A stretch of DNA of 64,000 nucleotides from Paenibacillus sp. An7 (GTDB lineage Bacteria; Bacillota; Bacilli; Paenibacillales; Paenibacillaceae), in NCBI RefSeq assembly GCF_009870785.1, contig NZ_WTWX01000011.1, positions 59,973-123,972 of the forward strand. The letters are read 5' to 3'. The translations under genes were made by a program, and so were the position numbers. Positions 27,180 to 35,702 of the stretch are shown piece after piece. The notes below the pieces were generated by a model, which was not told where the DNA came from, ran no database searches, and was given only the letters and a program-made list of their open reading frames with translations. The stretch's first letter is position 1; every line of letters begins with the position of its first letter.

Positions 27180-27852
27180 CCTTATATCCTAAACCGCGCA
27201 CCGTTTTGATCAGCTTCGGTTCTTGTGGATTATCCTCTAACTTTTCTCGCAGCCTTTTAATATATACGGATAACGTATTATCGTTTACGAAATCTCCTGC
27301 TACATCCCATATCCTTTCTAGGAGCTGCGTTCTAGATAGAACTTGACCAATATGATTCGTAAATATAAGCAGTAAACGATATTCCAGTGCGGTCAGCATA
27401 ACTTCCTCTCCATTTTTGTATACCTTTCCTTCAAGCGTATTAATTCTCACATTACCTAGTTCAATATAGGTTTGCGGCTTCGCTTGTTTTTGATATCGCC
27501 GTAAGACAGATTTAATCCGGGAGAGTAATTCCCGAATTCGGAAAGGTTTTGTTATATAATCATCCGCTCCCATATCTAGACCCATCACAACATTGACCTC
27601 ATCATCAATCGCAGTTAAAAAGATGACGGGAATATCACTTCGCTCTTTGACGATCTTGCACAGATCATATCCGCTGCCGTCGGGAAGGGATAAGTCAAAA
27701 ATACATAGCGTTAGCTCAGGTAACTGATGCTGTAACACCTGAACTGCAGATGCCGCATCATAACACAGTACTGTCTCATACTGATCCTGCTGCAAGGAAT
27801 ATTCTAGCCCAGAAGCTATTGTTCTATCGTCCTCAACAAGTAAAATCTTCAT
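27169..27852 (-). CDS. OmpR-family response regulator
   Basis: 227 residues. Receiver domain with acidic pocket (VEDD), phosphoacceptor Asp in CIFDLSLPDGSGYDL (about residue 54) and Lys in YITKPF. A winged-helix DNA-binding domain follows (MLTALEYRLLLIFTNHIGQV ... VYIKRLREKLE ... TVRGLGYKVGD). It pairs with the overlapping kinase gene and probably acts on the repeats at 25998-26056. Confidence 0.92.
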   Translation of the reverse strand: MKILLVEDDRTIASGLEYSLQQDQYETVLCYDAASAVQVLQHQLPELTLCIFDLSLPDGSGYDLCKIVKERSDIPVIFLTAIDDEVNVVMGLDMGADDYITKPFRIRELLSRIKSVLRRYQKQAKPQTYIELGNVRINTLEGKVYKNGEEVMLTALEYRLLLIFTNHIGQVLSRTQLLERIWDVAGDFVNDNTLSVYIKRLREKLEDNPQEPKLIKTVRGLGYKVGD

Positions 27853-27999
27853 TAGCGTTCATCCTAACTTCGATATAATTAGCCTATTTCGATGTTATTC
27901 TCTCATAATCCGTTGTATATACCAAACTCAATTTTGTTACAAACTCGTTAAAACTGCTGTGCTTGGACTATAGATTTACGGTAAATAGGTCAGACTCAT

Positions 28000-28024
28000 A
28001 AAAAAAGCCGCGAGCTGCGCGGCA
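28000..28024 (-). terminator. Leftward intrinsic terminator with no assigned gene
   Basis: GCCGCG pairs with CGCGGC around AGCTG, and on the minus strand TTTTTT follows. A separate terminator at 28303-28334 already closes the MFS gene, so a short transcript between the two is implied. Confidence 0.65.
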
Positions 28025-28054
28025 TACGTATAGTCATTAAGTTTAGCATACCCT

Positions 28055-28165
28055 TTATAAACTCCCAAGTCGTTCTGCTTGTTCTGCGGAGTCCATCTGA
28101 AGCTTAGTAATACATATCAATCGCTTGCTGATAAACTGCCAATCAATTACGGAAAGCCTATCCAA
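28055..28165 (-). CDS. Possible small protein (36 residues), low confidence
   Basis: From a TTG at 28165 the frame reads LLDRLSVIDWQFISKRLI and ends KLQMDSAEQAERLGSL. Composition is protein-like (amphipathic, charged) and it sits between two leftward terminators. There is no good ribosome binding site and I know no homologue, so it may be a gene remnant or chance. Confidence 0.25.
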   Translation of the reverse strand: MDRLSVIDWQFISKRLICITKLQMDSAEQAERLGSL

Positions 28166-28302
28166 TAGTTATAATGACTAGGGTCATCCCGCGATGAATC
28201 GGCAATGACGATTTTAATAATCAAAGACCATTGCCGCAAAGCGAAAGTCCTTTTGCTCTAGGCGATACTTTGGTGAGCAACCGAACCATTTTATATAGCA
28301 AC

Positions 28303-28334
28303 AAAAAAGCACCGCATATATATAAATGCAGTGC
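28303..28334 (-). terminator. Intrinsic terminator of the MFS efflux gene
   Basis: GCACCGCAT pairs with ATGCAGTGC (one mismatch) around TATATATAA, with an A-run on the left giving T-run on the minus strand. Confidence 0.65.
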
Positions 28335-28463
28335 CCGAGACTGTAGACAAACTAGCTTCAACTAGTTTACCTGCAGTATTATTCATTTTATATGATTACA
28401 AGCTTAGCTTACATCTTCAGACTCTATAATTTGATTTCTTATAATTTAGTGATCGTTTCCATA

Positions 28464-29678
28464 TTAAACACCTGTCTCTTTAAGCCCAGGAATCCGCTCA
28501 TCTTTCCTTGCTTTTAGTGAAAGAAGGAAACATAAGAACAATACGATTCCAGCAGAAACGTAAGGGAAGTTCAGATTAACGTCAAACAGAACTCCGGCAA
28601 TAACGGGTCCTAAAATATTACCCATACTTGTAAACGCAGAGTTAAGACCTGCCACATAACCTTGCTGTTCCATTGCCATCTTAGACATCTGTGTACTGAT
28701 GGTTGGTCTAAGGATATCAATAGCCAGGAATACGATAAAGGTAACGAGCAAAATCATCCAGTACTGATGAACGAATAAGGTAAGAACAATAAAGAGTGCT
28801 GCCATTAAAAGGCAGAATGAGATGACATTTTTTTCACCAAATTTGTTTAAAATCCATCCAAATACCGTCACCTGAACGACAGCACCAGCGATCGAACCAA
28901 ACGTGATAATTACCGCTATATCTTTTGCAGTGAAGCCGAATTTCTGATCTACGAATAGACCGAATACAGTCTCATAATTGGCAAGGCCAAAAGAGGCGAC
29001 AAGTACAATAACAAGGGCTAGGAAATACGGTTCACGGTAAGAATTAGCGAGCTGAGTGAACAGATTCTGTTTTGGAAGTTTCACAATTTCTTTCACCTGA
29101 TCATCAACAATTTGAGGTTTTGATTCTGGTAGTACAATGAAGGTAACAATAGCGGCAATCGTTCCTGCAATAGCTGCTGCATAAAACGGAACCCTGATTC
29201 CATATTCAGCGATGAATCCGCCGATTCCAGGTCCAATAATGAAACCTGTAGTAATCGCAGCGTTGATGAGTCCCATTCCCTTACCGCGTTCTTCTCCAGA
29301 TGTTACATCTGCTGTATAAGCCATAACAGCTGGCATAATAAGTGCTGCTCCGATCCCGCCGAGCATACGTGCAGCAAACAGGAAAAACGCAGTATTGCTA
29401 AGACCGAAGATAAGCTCCGATACCGCAAAGATAAGCATACCGCTGATAATTATTTTTTTGCGTCCCCAGTTGTCAGATAATCTTCCTGCAAGAGGGGAGA
29501 ATATAAGTTGTGTAAATGAAAATGCAGCTACTAGAAGTCCAACGATACTTCCGCTGATGTGCAGTAAATCCATATAAGAGGGCATAATTGGCACAACCAG
29601 TCCAATTCCCGTAAATATTAAGAAGATGTTTATCATTAGAAGCAGAATAGCGCCTCTATTCCTTAACATTAAAGACAT
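28464..29678 (-). CDS. MFS multidrug-type efflux transporter
   Basis: 404 residues, about twelve hydrophobic segments. The DHA1 drug-antiporter signature is present: GRLSDNWGRKKIII in loop 2-3 and LGGIGAALIMPAVMAYTADV around helices 4-5, with GLINAAITTGFIIGPGIGG matching motif C of exporters. Closest in style to Bmr/NorA/TetA-type pumps. A MarR-type regulator gene lies directly upstream in the same direction and is probably co-transcribed. The drug is unknown. Confidence 0.88.
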   Translation of the reverse strand: MSLMLRNRGAILLLMINIFLIFTGIGLVVPIMPSYMDLLHISGSIVGLLVAAFSFTQLIFSPLAGRLSDNWGRKKIIISGMLIFAVSELIFGLSNTAFFLFAARMLGGIGAALIMPAVMAYTADVTSGEERGKGMGLINAAITTGFIIGPGIGGFIAEYGIRVPFYAAAIAGTIAAIVTFIVLPESKPQIVDDQVKEIVKLPKQNLFTQLANSYREPYFLALVIVLVASFGLANYETVFGLFVDQKFGFTAKDIAVIITFGSIAGAVVQVTVFGWILNKFGEKNVISFCLLMAALFIVLTLFVHQYWMILLVTFIVFLAIDILRPTISTQMSKMAMEQQGYVAGLNSAFTSMGNILGPVIAGVLFDVNLNFPYVSAGIVLFLCFLLSLKARKDERIPGLKETGV

Positions 29679-29741
29679 AATTCTTCTTCCTCCATCGTGT
29701 AGTAACTATGTTGTTAGTATCTAGTTCTTATACAACTTCTT

Positions 29742-30194
29742 TTATTTCTTGTTTTTCTTAATCACTTGATTGATCTCTTCTATCGTATTTGTCATATGAA
29801 TTAAATCATCAATTTTCACCTTGGAATAATACTTCTCAATCATATGATCTTCGATCTCTACTAACGTATCCATAAATCTCTTACCTTGTTTACCTAACAC
29901 AATAAATGACTCTCGTCTGTTGTCAGGATTCACAATCTTCGCTATTAAATCTTGCTGTTCGAGCTTCGTAAGTACTTGGCTCACCGCGCTTTTCGTTATA
30001 TCAAATTCTTGAGCAATCTGTGCTGCAGTCACTCGGTCACGGCGAGATATATAAATCAGAACCACTTCTTGCTGTAAAGTGAGATGAAAATCATCCAGTT
30101 CTTTGAACTCCTTAGTAATGAGTACATTAAACTCATCCAGCAAAAGGTTCATACTTTTTACCACTTGTCGGTAATTCTCCAATCGTTTTCTCAA
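29742..30194 (-). CDS. MarR-family transcriptional regulator
   Basis: 150 residues. The winged helix is clear: RRDRVTAAQIAQEFDITKSA, then VSQVLTKLEQQDLIAKI and a wing with NPDNRRESFIVLG. It probably represses itself and the downstream MFS pump; ligand unknown. The TTG at 30194 sits very close to a GAAGGGAG site, so the true start may be a few codons further in. A palindrome upstream (30211-30231) is the likely binding site. Confidence 0.88.
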   Translation of the reverse strand: MRKRLENYRQVVKSMNLLLDEFNVLITKEFKELDDFHLTLQQEVVLIYISRRDRVTAAQIAQEFDITKSAVSQVLTKLEQQDLIAKIVNPDNRRESFIVLGKQGKRFMDTLVEIEDHMIEKYYSKVKIDDLIHMTNTIEEINQVIKKNKK

Positions 30195-30210
30195 CTCCCT
30201 TCGTTCATTA

Positions 30211-30231
30211 GTTTAGTTTACTTAACTAAAC
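30211..30231. promoter_or_regulatory. Candidate MarR operator
   Basis: GTTTAGTT and AACTAAAC form a perfect inverted repeat with a 5-base spacer, centred about 27 bases before the MarR start. Size and AT-rich sequence suit MarR-family operators. Autoregulation is inferred. Confidence 0.55.
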
Positions 30232-30634
30232 CATAATATATGGACATGATGTTTCCTGTCAAACACTTTCTTTCAGTGTTTTTTTTCATCCTATTTTGCG
30301 AATGGGGGTTAATTTCGGGTTGCTTTGGAGTTGCTTTTCTTATGTAATTTTGTGATCTCCTTTTGATACAAACTTTCTGGGATAGATTTAGTAAAAGTTA
30401 ATTATTGAGAGATAGGATATAGATACACTCCTTAGATTTTATTATTATGAATTTTTCATATGTTGAAATAGTATAATTTTATCCGTAACTTTACCCGTAA
30501 TGATATCCGATTGTTTTCCTTCTGTTTTTAAGTATTTATCGATTTGCCATGTAGAAGACTGATTGAACGCTATGAATTTTTCATCACCTTAAATTCTCTC
30601 TATTCACACATGTAATCTGGTTTCTCTCCACAAA

Positions 30635-30670
30635 AAAGACAATCCTTTTATAGCGAAAAAGATTGTCTTT
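30635..30670. terminator. Bidirectional intrinsic terminator
   Basis: AAAGACAATC pairs perfectly with GATTGTCTTT around a 16-base loop and is flanked by A on the left. It lies about 75 bases past the stop codon of the AAA ATPase gene. Confidence 0.7.
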
Positions 30671-30746
30671 GCTTTGAGCGCAAAATTTCACCTTATTTAC
30701 TTTGAACAGGAGAACTCTACCTTAATGGATCTGACTGATTTCCTCA

Positions 30747-31508
30747 TTACTCTCCGTCAAATAACTCACTCAGCATACTTTCTTTGTGATTCATAAACTG
30801 TTTCATCACGACATAATGATCTGTCTCTTCGAGCCTAACCTTGTAGGTGCCCTGCTCGGTTAGTTGATAGATGATACTGTCCGGGTAAGCCATAAGTATA
30901 GGAGAATGGGTAGAAATAATGAGCTGACTTTTACTTTTTACAAGCTCATGAATACGGGCAAGCATGGACATTTGCCGGATTGGTGACAATGCTGCTTCTG
31001 GCTCGTCCAGAATATAAAGACCATATCCACCAAATCGATTCAGAAAAGCAGAAAAAAACGATTCCCCATGCGACTGCTCATGTAATGATTTTCCGCCATA
31101 CGAATTTTTGAGAGGAGGACCAAAACCCCCTTCTTCATCTAAAGTATCTATGTAAGAAGCCACATTATAATAACTTTCGGCTCGAAAGAAAAAACCATCT
31201 CTTGGTTTAGCCCCTCCTCTAATGAGTCTGATTCGTTCATGCAGATTAGAATGTGTTTCTCTTGTAGCAAACTGAAAGTTGCGAGTTCCTCCTTCGGGAT
31301 TAAATCCGGATGCAATGGCGATGGCTTCAAGTAAAGTTGATTTTCCCATTCCATTTTCCCCTACGATATAAGTTACTTTAGGATGGAATGTCAATGTTCT
31401 CAGGTTCCGAATCGCTGCGATGTTAAACGGGTAGGTTAAAGGCTTATGTTGAGTGTCAGGCAATAGATGAAGTTCTCTTAAAAAATATGGATTCAATAAA
31501 TCATTCAT
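30747..31508 (-). CDS. AAA-family ATPase of the RecF/ABC-like AAA_15/AAA_21 type
   Basis: About 253 residues. Walker A GENGMGKST, a signature-like SHGESFF, Walker B LYILDEPEAALSP and a switch His in LIISTHSPIL form a complete SMC/RecF-type ATPase head without a long coiled coil. Similar stand-alone proteins occur widely in bacteria and have no agreed function. The start is placed at the ATG at 31508, 12 bases after an AAGGAGG site; an in-frame ATG at 31535 lies upstream of that site. No partner nuclease (such as a TOPRIM or HNH protein) is adjacent, so a defence role is not supported. Confidence 0.8.
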   Translation of the reverse strand: MNDLLNPYFLRELHLLPDTQHKPLTYPFNIAAIRNLRTLTFHPKVTYIVGENGMGKSTLLEAIAIASGFNPEGGTRNFQFATRETHSNLHERIRLIRGGAKPRDGFFFRAESYYNVASYIDTLDEEGGFGPPLKNSYGGKSLHEQSHGESFFSAFLNRFGGYGLYILDEPEAALSPIRQMSMLARIHELVKSKSQLIISTHSPILMAYPDSIIYQLTEQGTYKVRLEETDHYVVMKQFMNHKESMLSELFDGE

Positions 31509-31594
31509 ACTCCATTTTATCCTCCTTAAGGGCAAGCATGTAGTTTGGTTCTTGCAAATAAACGATGCTGCATGGAATAGATTCTATCGTTCGT

Positions 31595-31954
31595 TTAGAT
31601 CTTTTCATATACGATCGAAAGCGGATAGAATTGCTCCTTGATTATATTTTCGGTAATTTGTTTCAAAATCCGCCCATTACGCAACCCACTCAGATCCATC
31701 TCTAAAAGATGATTTGGTTCAATCCACTTATAATCTGTAATACACTCTTCTTCAAGTTGCAACGAACCTCCGATGATCTCTCCCATAAAATGAAACAAGA
31801 TCACTTGGTCATTCGTTGGGCTTATAAAGTTATAAACACCTGTTGTAGAAGTAAGTTTTACATCCATACCTGTTTCCTCTTTTACTTCACGCAGTGCAGC
31901 ACCAAGTATAAGACCGGTATAAAACAGGAGCGAACAAGTAATCCTATAATTCAT
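31595..31954 (-). pseudogene. NUDIX hydrolase with a deleted Nudix-box N-terminus
   Basis: LGAALREVKEETGMDVKL is the C-terminal part of the Nudix box (REVKEETG), and the following strands and WIEPNHLLEMDL fit an ADP-ribose/MutT-type NUDIX protein. The box should start with G-x5-E, about 10 residues earlier, after a basic nucleotide-binding strand. Here LLFYTGLILGAAL runs directly into it, so about 35-40 residues appear deleted in frame. The metal-binding glutamates of REVKEE remain, but the substrate loop is gone; activity is doubtful. It diverges from the siderophore-binding gene. Confidence 0.65.
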
Positions 31955-32005
31955 CTCCGCTCTATTAATCGTCACCTTTTTTACAAAAGTACCGCAAAAA
32001 AAGAA

Positions 32006-32034
32006 TTGATTTTGTAAATGAGAATTGTTATCAT
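32006..32034 (+). promoter_or_regulatory. Sigma-A promoter overlapped by a Fur box
   Basis: TTGATT (32006-32011) and TATCAT (32029-32034) are spaced by 17 bases. TGAGAATTGTTATCA (32019-32033) matches the 7-1-7 Fur motif TGATAATNATTATCA at 13 of 15 positions and covers the -10 box. Iron-dependent repression of the downstream lipoprotein gene is expected. Confidence 0.8.
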
Positions 32035-32073
32035 TCATATGTAATAGATAGATAACTAGGGGGAACCACAATC

Positions 32074-33066
32074 ATGAGAAAGAAAAAACTAATGACTTTA
32101 CTGTCGAGCTTGCTCGTCATATCCGCTTTTTTATCAGCTTGCGGAACGAATGAAGATACTCCTAATCATACCACACCGAATTCGAATACAAATGCAGAAG
32201 TACCTGCAACCGATGCTCAAAATACCTCTCAAGATCGTACATTAACAGATGCCGTAGGACATGAAGTGGTTATTCCAGCTAACCCGCAGCGAATTATCGC
32301 TTCTTACCTTGAAGATCATCTCGTTGCGCTTGGTGTTAAGCCGGTTGCACAATGGTCTGTTGCGAACGGAATTCAAGAATATCTCCAAACGGAAATTAAA
32401 GAGGTACCAACCATCTCGTATGATCTGCCATTTGAAGAAGTGGCAAGCTTTGAACCAGACCTGATCATTATGGATTCTGCGGATATGGCTGCTGGGGAGA
32501 AATACGATCAATACTCGAAGATTGCACCCACTTATGTAATCGGTAGTGAAGAGAACAATGACTGGAGAGAAGAACTCCTGAAGATTGGGGAAGTTCTAGG
32601 TAAAGATAAAGAAGCACAGCAAGTACTTGATGATTATGATGCGAAAGCAGCCGAAGCAAAAGAAAAACTCGCTGAAGCTGTACCGGGTGAATCCGCTGCT
32701 GCAATCTGGCTAGTACAAAAACAGTTCTATATGGTTAGCCAAGATCTATCCAGCGGTACGGTAATGTATGATGACCTGGGGCTTGCTGTTCCAGAAGTAG
32801 TCAAAGAGATTTCAACTACTGGTACAGGTAACTGGCTTCCTGTTTCCCTAGAGAAACTTGCAGAACTTGATGCTGACCATCTCTTCCTCATCAACAGTGA
32901 CTCCGACACAGGTAGTGAAGCATTAAAAGATGATCTATGGAAGAATATCCCGGCTGTGAAAAACGGAAATGTATATGAATTTGGTAAAGATACCAGCTGG
33001 CTGTACACAGGCGCTGTGGCAAACTCCCAAATGATCGATAATATACTTGACAGCCTTGTTAAGTAA
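32074..33066 (+). CDS. Iron-siderophore ABC transporter substrate-binding lipoprotein
   Basis: 330 residues. Lipoprotein signal with lipobox FLSAC (Cys at about 23), then a TroA/FhuD-like two-lobe fold: RTLTDAVGHEVVIPANPQRI, FEEVASFEPDLIIM, a long helix (about 160-205) and the closing WKNIPAVKNGNVYEF. It should bind a ferric siderophore, probably hydroxamate or citrate type, and deliver it to a permease encoded elsewhere (none nearby). A Fur box covers its promoter and a strong terminator ends the gene, so it is a single-gene, iron-regulated unit. An AGGGGG site lies before the ATG. Confidence 0.9.
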   Translation: MRKKKLMTLLSSLLVISAFLSACGTNEDTPNHTTPNSNTNAEVPATDAQNTSQDRTLTDAVGHEVVIPANPQRIIASYLEDHLVALGVKPVAQWSVANGIQEYLQTEIKEVPTISYDLPFEEVASFEPDLIIMDSADMAAGEKYDQYSKIAPTYVIGSEENNDWREELLKIGEVLGKDKEAQQVLDDYDAKAAEAKEKLAEAVPGESAAAIWLVQKQFYMVSQDLSSGTVMYDDLGLAVPEVVKEISTTGTGNWLPVSLEKLAELDADHLFLINSDSDTGSEALKDDLWKNIPAVKNGNVYEFGKDTSWLYTGAVANSQMIDNILDSLVK

Positions 33067-33108
33067 GATTGTTCTTATGAATTTGAATTGATGATATGTG
33101 AGAAAAGG

Positions 33109-33147
33109 ACAAAGGACCCTCATCTACGAGGGTCCTTTGTTGTATTT
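33109..33147 (+). terminator. Strong intrinsic terminator
   Basis: ACAAAGGACCCTC pairs perfectly with GAGGGTCCTTTGT around a 6-base loop, followed by a T-rich tail. It ends the siderophore-binding gene. Confidence 0.9.
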
Positions 33148-33190
33148 TCTGAATCACATTCCCGTATTTACTTCACCCAGCTTCTCATCC

Positions 33191-34096
33191 TTACAATTGG
33201 ACTGCCGTCTTTTCATAGTGCCCCTGATTTCTGCCGAAAATTTGAGGATATACGATACCGAATAAAATAATGATGATTCCGATCCATTGAACAATGGATA
33301 CATCCTCTTGCAATATGCAGACGGAGGCAATCACAGCAACGGGCAGTTCTCCTGCCCCTAGAATGGTGGCAAGTCCCGTACTTATTTTCGGTGCTCCGAG
33401 GGCAAACAGTAAGACAGGTAACACCACTCCAAAAGTCCCCAATATAAGTCCATACAACCAGTACCCGTCAGCAAACGATACTTCAAGTACTACTTTGGGT
33501 GTCAGAATCGTGAGAAGCAAAAGTAAACTGCCTGTCGATGTATAAAAACTTCTTGTAAGCGGTGAAATATGTACTTCTACTCTGCCGCTGAAGAAAACAA
33601 AGAGAGCCATCGTCACGGCAGCAGCTAGACCGAATAACGTACCCTTTAGATTTAGTTCAAGTGATTCAACGCCGATAATCCCTCCGGCAAGGAATGTTCC
33701 TATAAGCAATAGAAACACAGACACCATAGTAGCCGTGGATGGCCGTTTCCTAGTTACGATCGCCTCAATAAGGACACCAATCCATGTAAATTGAAATAGG
33801 AGTACGACCGCAATTGAGGCCGGTATACTTTCTAGTGACAGATAATAAGAGATTCCTGTCAGACAGGTACAGGTGCCAACTCCAGCAAGACGAATAATCT
33901 GTTTAAAACTCACTTTTTTCCTAGAGAATAAGAGCATCAGAATTAGCAGTAACATCCACCCAGTCCCAAATTGTCCAAGTGTCAGTTGCCCAAACGTGAA
34001 TCCTTTCTCATATCCCAGTTTAATGACGGTAGACAAGATTCCGAATGAACACGCTCCTAAAAATACATACATGGAATTCTTCAATATTTGAAACAA
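33191..34096 (-). CDS. EamA/DMT-family transporter
   Basis: About 301 residues with ten hydrophobic segments arranged as two EamA units (the first ending near IEAIVTRKRPS, the second opening with LFGLAAAVTMALFVFFSG). The family includes exporters of amino acids and metabolites. The preferred start is the TTG at 34096, about seven bases after a GGGGGG site; a GTG at 34123 lies inside a hairpin. It is downstream of, and in the same direction as, the flavin monooxygenase gene, with a long perfect hairpin in between. Confidence 0.82.
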   Translation of the reverse strand: MFQILKNSMYVFLGACSFGILSTVIKLGYEKGFTFGQLTLGQFGTGWMLLLILMLLFSRKKVSFKQIIRLAGVGTCTCLTGISYYLSLESIPASIAVVLLFQFTWIGVLIEAIVTRKRPSTATMVSVFLLLIGTFLAGGIIGVESLELNLKGTLFGLAAAVTMALFVFFSGRVEVHISPLTRSFYTSTGSLLLLLTILTPKVVLEVSFADGYWLYGLILGTFGVVLPVLLFALGAPKISTGLATILGAGELPVAVIASVCILQEDVSIVQWIGIIIILFGIVYPQIFGRNQGHYEKTAVQL

Positions 34097-34117
34097 AGCG
34101 ATCCCCCCACGCAAAAA

Positions 34118-34165
34118 CCCCACTTTTTATTGTTTTTGGAAACACGAAAACAATAAAAAGTGGGG
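34118..34165 (-). promoter_or_regulatory. Long perfect hairpin with T-run in the leader of the EamA gene
   Basis: Two 19-base arms (CCCCACTTTTTATTGTTTT and its exact complement) enclose a 10-base loop. On the minus strand TTTTT follows at once, so it looks like an intrinsic terminator placed only about 20 bases before the EamA start. It either ends the monooxygenase transcript or acts as an attenuator of the transporter. Confidence 0.75.
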
Positions 34166-34311
34166 TCATACATTTAATATATAAAATTTTATAGCATTAC
34201 TGAATCAATTTCATATCTCCTAATTAAAGCAACGAAAGGTATAATGAAATTTGGTTCCATTGTAAAGGAAATTGTACCAAAAGTAAACTGCGAGTGAAGA
34301 TCTTCTTTTAA

Positions 34312-35667
34312 TTATACTCCTGCACTCAGCTCATGCTTTGGCTTAAAATGTCCAAGTTCAGGACGTTCTAGACCAAGATGCTCTCTCAGCGTAGAACCTG
34401 TGTATTCTTCTCTAAATAAACCTCGTTTTTGCAGAACAGGAATAGCCAGATTAACGAAATCTTCTAGGTCTCCTGGAAGTACGGGCGGCATAATATTAAA
34501 GCCATCGCAAGCATAGGAATCAAACCATTCTTCCATCAGATCTGCCAGTTGCTCAGGTGTTCCCACAAACTGCATATGTCCGCGTGTGCTCAGTATCTTT
34601 CTACCCAAATCAAGGATAGATAAATTGTCCTCATAAGCCATTTCCAAGAACAATTTCACTCGGCTCTTCATTCCATTTGAAGCAGCTACTGGATCAGGAA
34701 TATCAGTAGGCAGTGGACCATCTGCTGGATAGCCGCTCAGATCATACTGAAGGAAACCAGACAAGGCCAGAATCGCAGTTTCTGCAGGGATCAGGTTTTG
34801 GAGTTCCTGATATTTTCTTTGAGCTTCTTCTTCTGTTACTCCTAGAATAGGTGAAAGACCCGGCATAATTTTCATCGCACCTTTTTTACGTCCGCTCTTC
34901 ACCAATTTCTCATTTATTTGCTCATAGAAACGCGTTGCTGCCTTAATTGATTGCTGCGCTGTAAAGATCACTTCTCCATACTGAGCTGCAAAATCCTGCC
35001 CTGGTTCTGAAGAACCTGCCTGAATGAGCACTGGATAACCTTGCGGTGGACGAGGTACATTGAGCGGTCCTTTGGTGGAATAAAATTTTCCTTTAAAATC
35101 GGCTTCCTTCACTTTTGATCCATCGGCAAATTTTCCATTCTCACGGTCAAGCACAAGCGCATCATCTTCCCATGTATCCCATAATGAAGTAACCGCACCA
35201 GCAAACTCACTTGCCATTTCGTACCGTAACCCATGCTCCGGATGTTTAGGTCTGCCATAATTATGGGCTTCTAAATCCAGTTGCGAAGTTACGATATTCC
35301 AGCCTGCTCGCCCTCCGCTGATATAATCAAGAGAAGCGAATTTGCGTGCTACATTATAAGGTTCATTATAAGTCGTCGATACGGTTGCCGTGAGACCAAT
35401 TCGCTCTGTAACCATGGATAGTGCAGACAGCAAAGTAATCGGATCAAGCATACCTGAAGCGGCATACTCCACTTCCCTTACATAAAGTAAATCAGCAAAA
35501 AACATCATATCAAACTTTCCTCGTTCTGCTGTCTGTGCTATTTTTTTGTACATTTCAATATCAAACAGTTGTTCCACACCTGAATCTGGATGTCTCCAGC
35601 CTGCATGATGATGTCCTGTATAGTAGATAAAAGCGCCTAAATGCATCTGTTCATTTCTTTGTCTCAT
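34312..35667 (-). CDS. FMN-dependent monooxygenase of the NtaA/SnaA/DszA family
   Basis: 451 residues, full length for this luciferase-like class. It begins with LGAFIYYTGHHHAGWRHPD and contains RGKFDMMFFADLLYV, SGGRAGWNIVTSQL, and GYPVLIQAGSSEPGQDFAA, all hallmark segments of NtaA-type two-component monooxygenases. They oxidise sulfur- or nitrogen-containing organics with reduced FMN supplied by a separate reductase, not seen here. In Bacillales such genes often serve sulfur acquisition. A frameshifted small gene precedes it and an EamA transporter follows. The substrate is unknown. Confidence 0.9.
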   Translation of the reverse strand: MRQRNEQMHLGAFIYYTGHHHAGWRHPDSGVEQLFDIEMYKKIAQTAERGKFDMMFFADLLYVREVEYAASGMLDPITLLSALSMVTERIGLTATVSTTYNEPYNVARKFASLDYISGGRAGWNIVTSQLDLEAHNYGRPKHPEHGLRYEMASEFAGAVTSLWDTWEDDALVLDRENGKFADGSKVKEADFKGKFYSTKGPLNVPRPPQGYPVLIQAGSSEPGQDFAAQYGEVIFTAQQSIKAATRFYEQINEKLVKSGRKKGAMKIMPGLSPILGVTEEEAQRKYQELQNLIPAETAILALSGFLQYDLSGYPADGPLPTDIPDPVAASNGMKSRVKLFLEMAYEDNLSILDLGRKILSTRGHMQFVGTPEQLADLMEEWFDSYACDGFNIMPPVLPGDLEDFVNLAIPVLQKRGLFREEYTGSTLREHLGLERPELGHFKPKHELSAGV

Positions 35668-35702
35668 GTGTTAAACAACCCTTCTGCCATTTATTTGGAA
35701 TA

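Larger units (their letters stand above)
27853..28463. other. Intergenic region with two leftward terminators
   Basis: About 610 bases between the MFS gene and the response regulator, both leftward. Besides the two hairpins listed separately, it holds a short unannotated frame at 28055-28165 and an 8-base inverted repeat CGGCAATG/CATTGCCG (about 28200-28236). I recognise no known RNA. The promoter of the two-component operon must lie near 27860-27990. Confidence 0.4.
30195..30746. other. Intergenic region upstream of the MarR gene
   Basis: Holds the MarR operator and promoter at its left end and a terminator of the AAA ATPase gene at its right end. A small hairpin AACACT/AGTGTT with a T8 run at 30262-30286 points rightward but has no gene before it. 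No coding sequence recognised. Confidence 0.4.

Noticed and set aside
30262..30286. Short hairpin AACACT/AGTGTT with eight T, pointing rightward
   Set aside because: No rightward gene lies before it; a 6-pair stem in AT-rich DNA can occur by chance.
30747..31508. AAA ATPase considered as part of an anti-phage (OLD/Septu-like) system
   Set aside because: No adjacent nuclease or effector gene; neighbours are an efflux operon and an iron lipoprotein gene.
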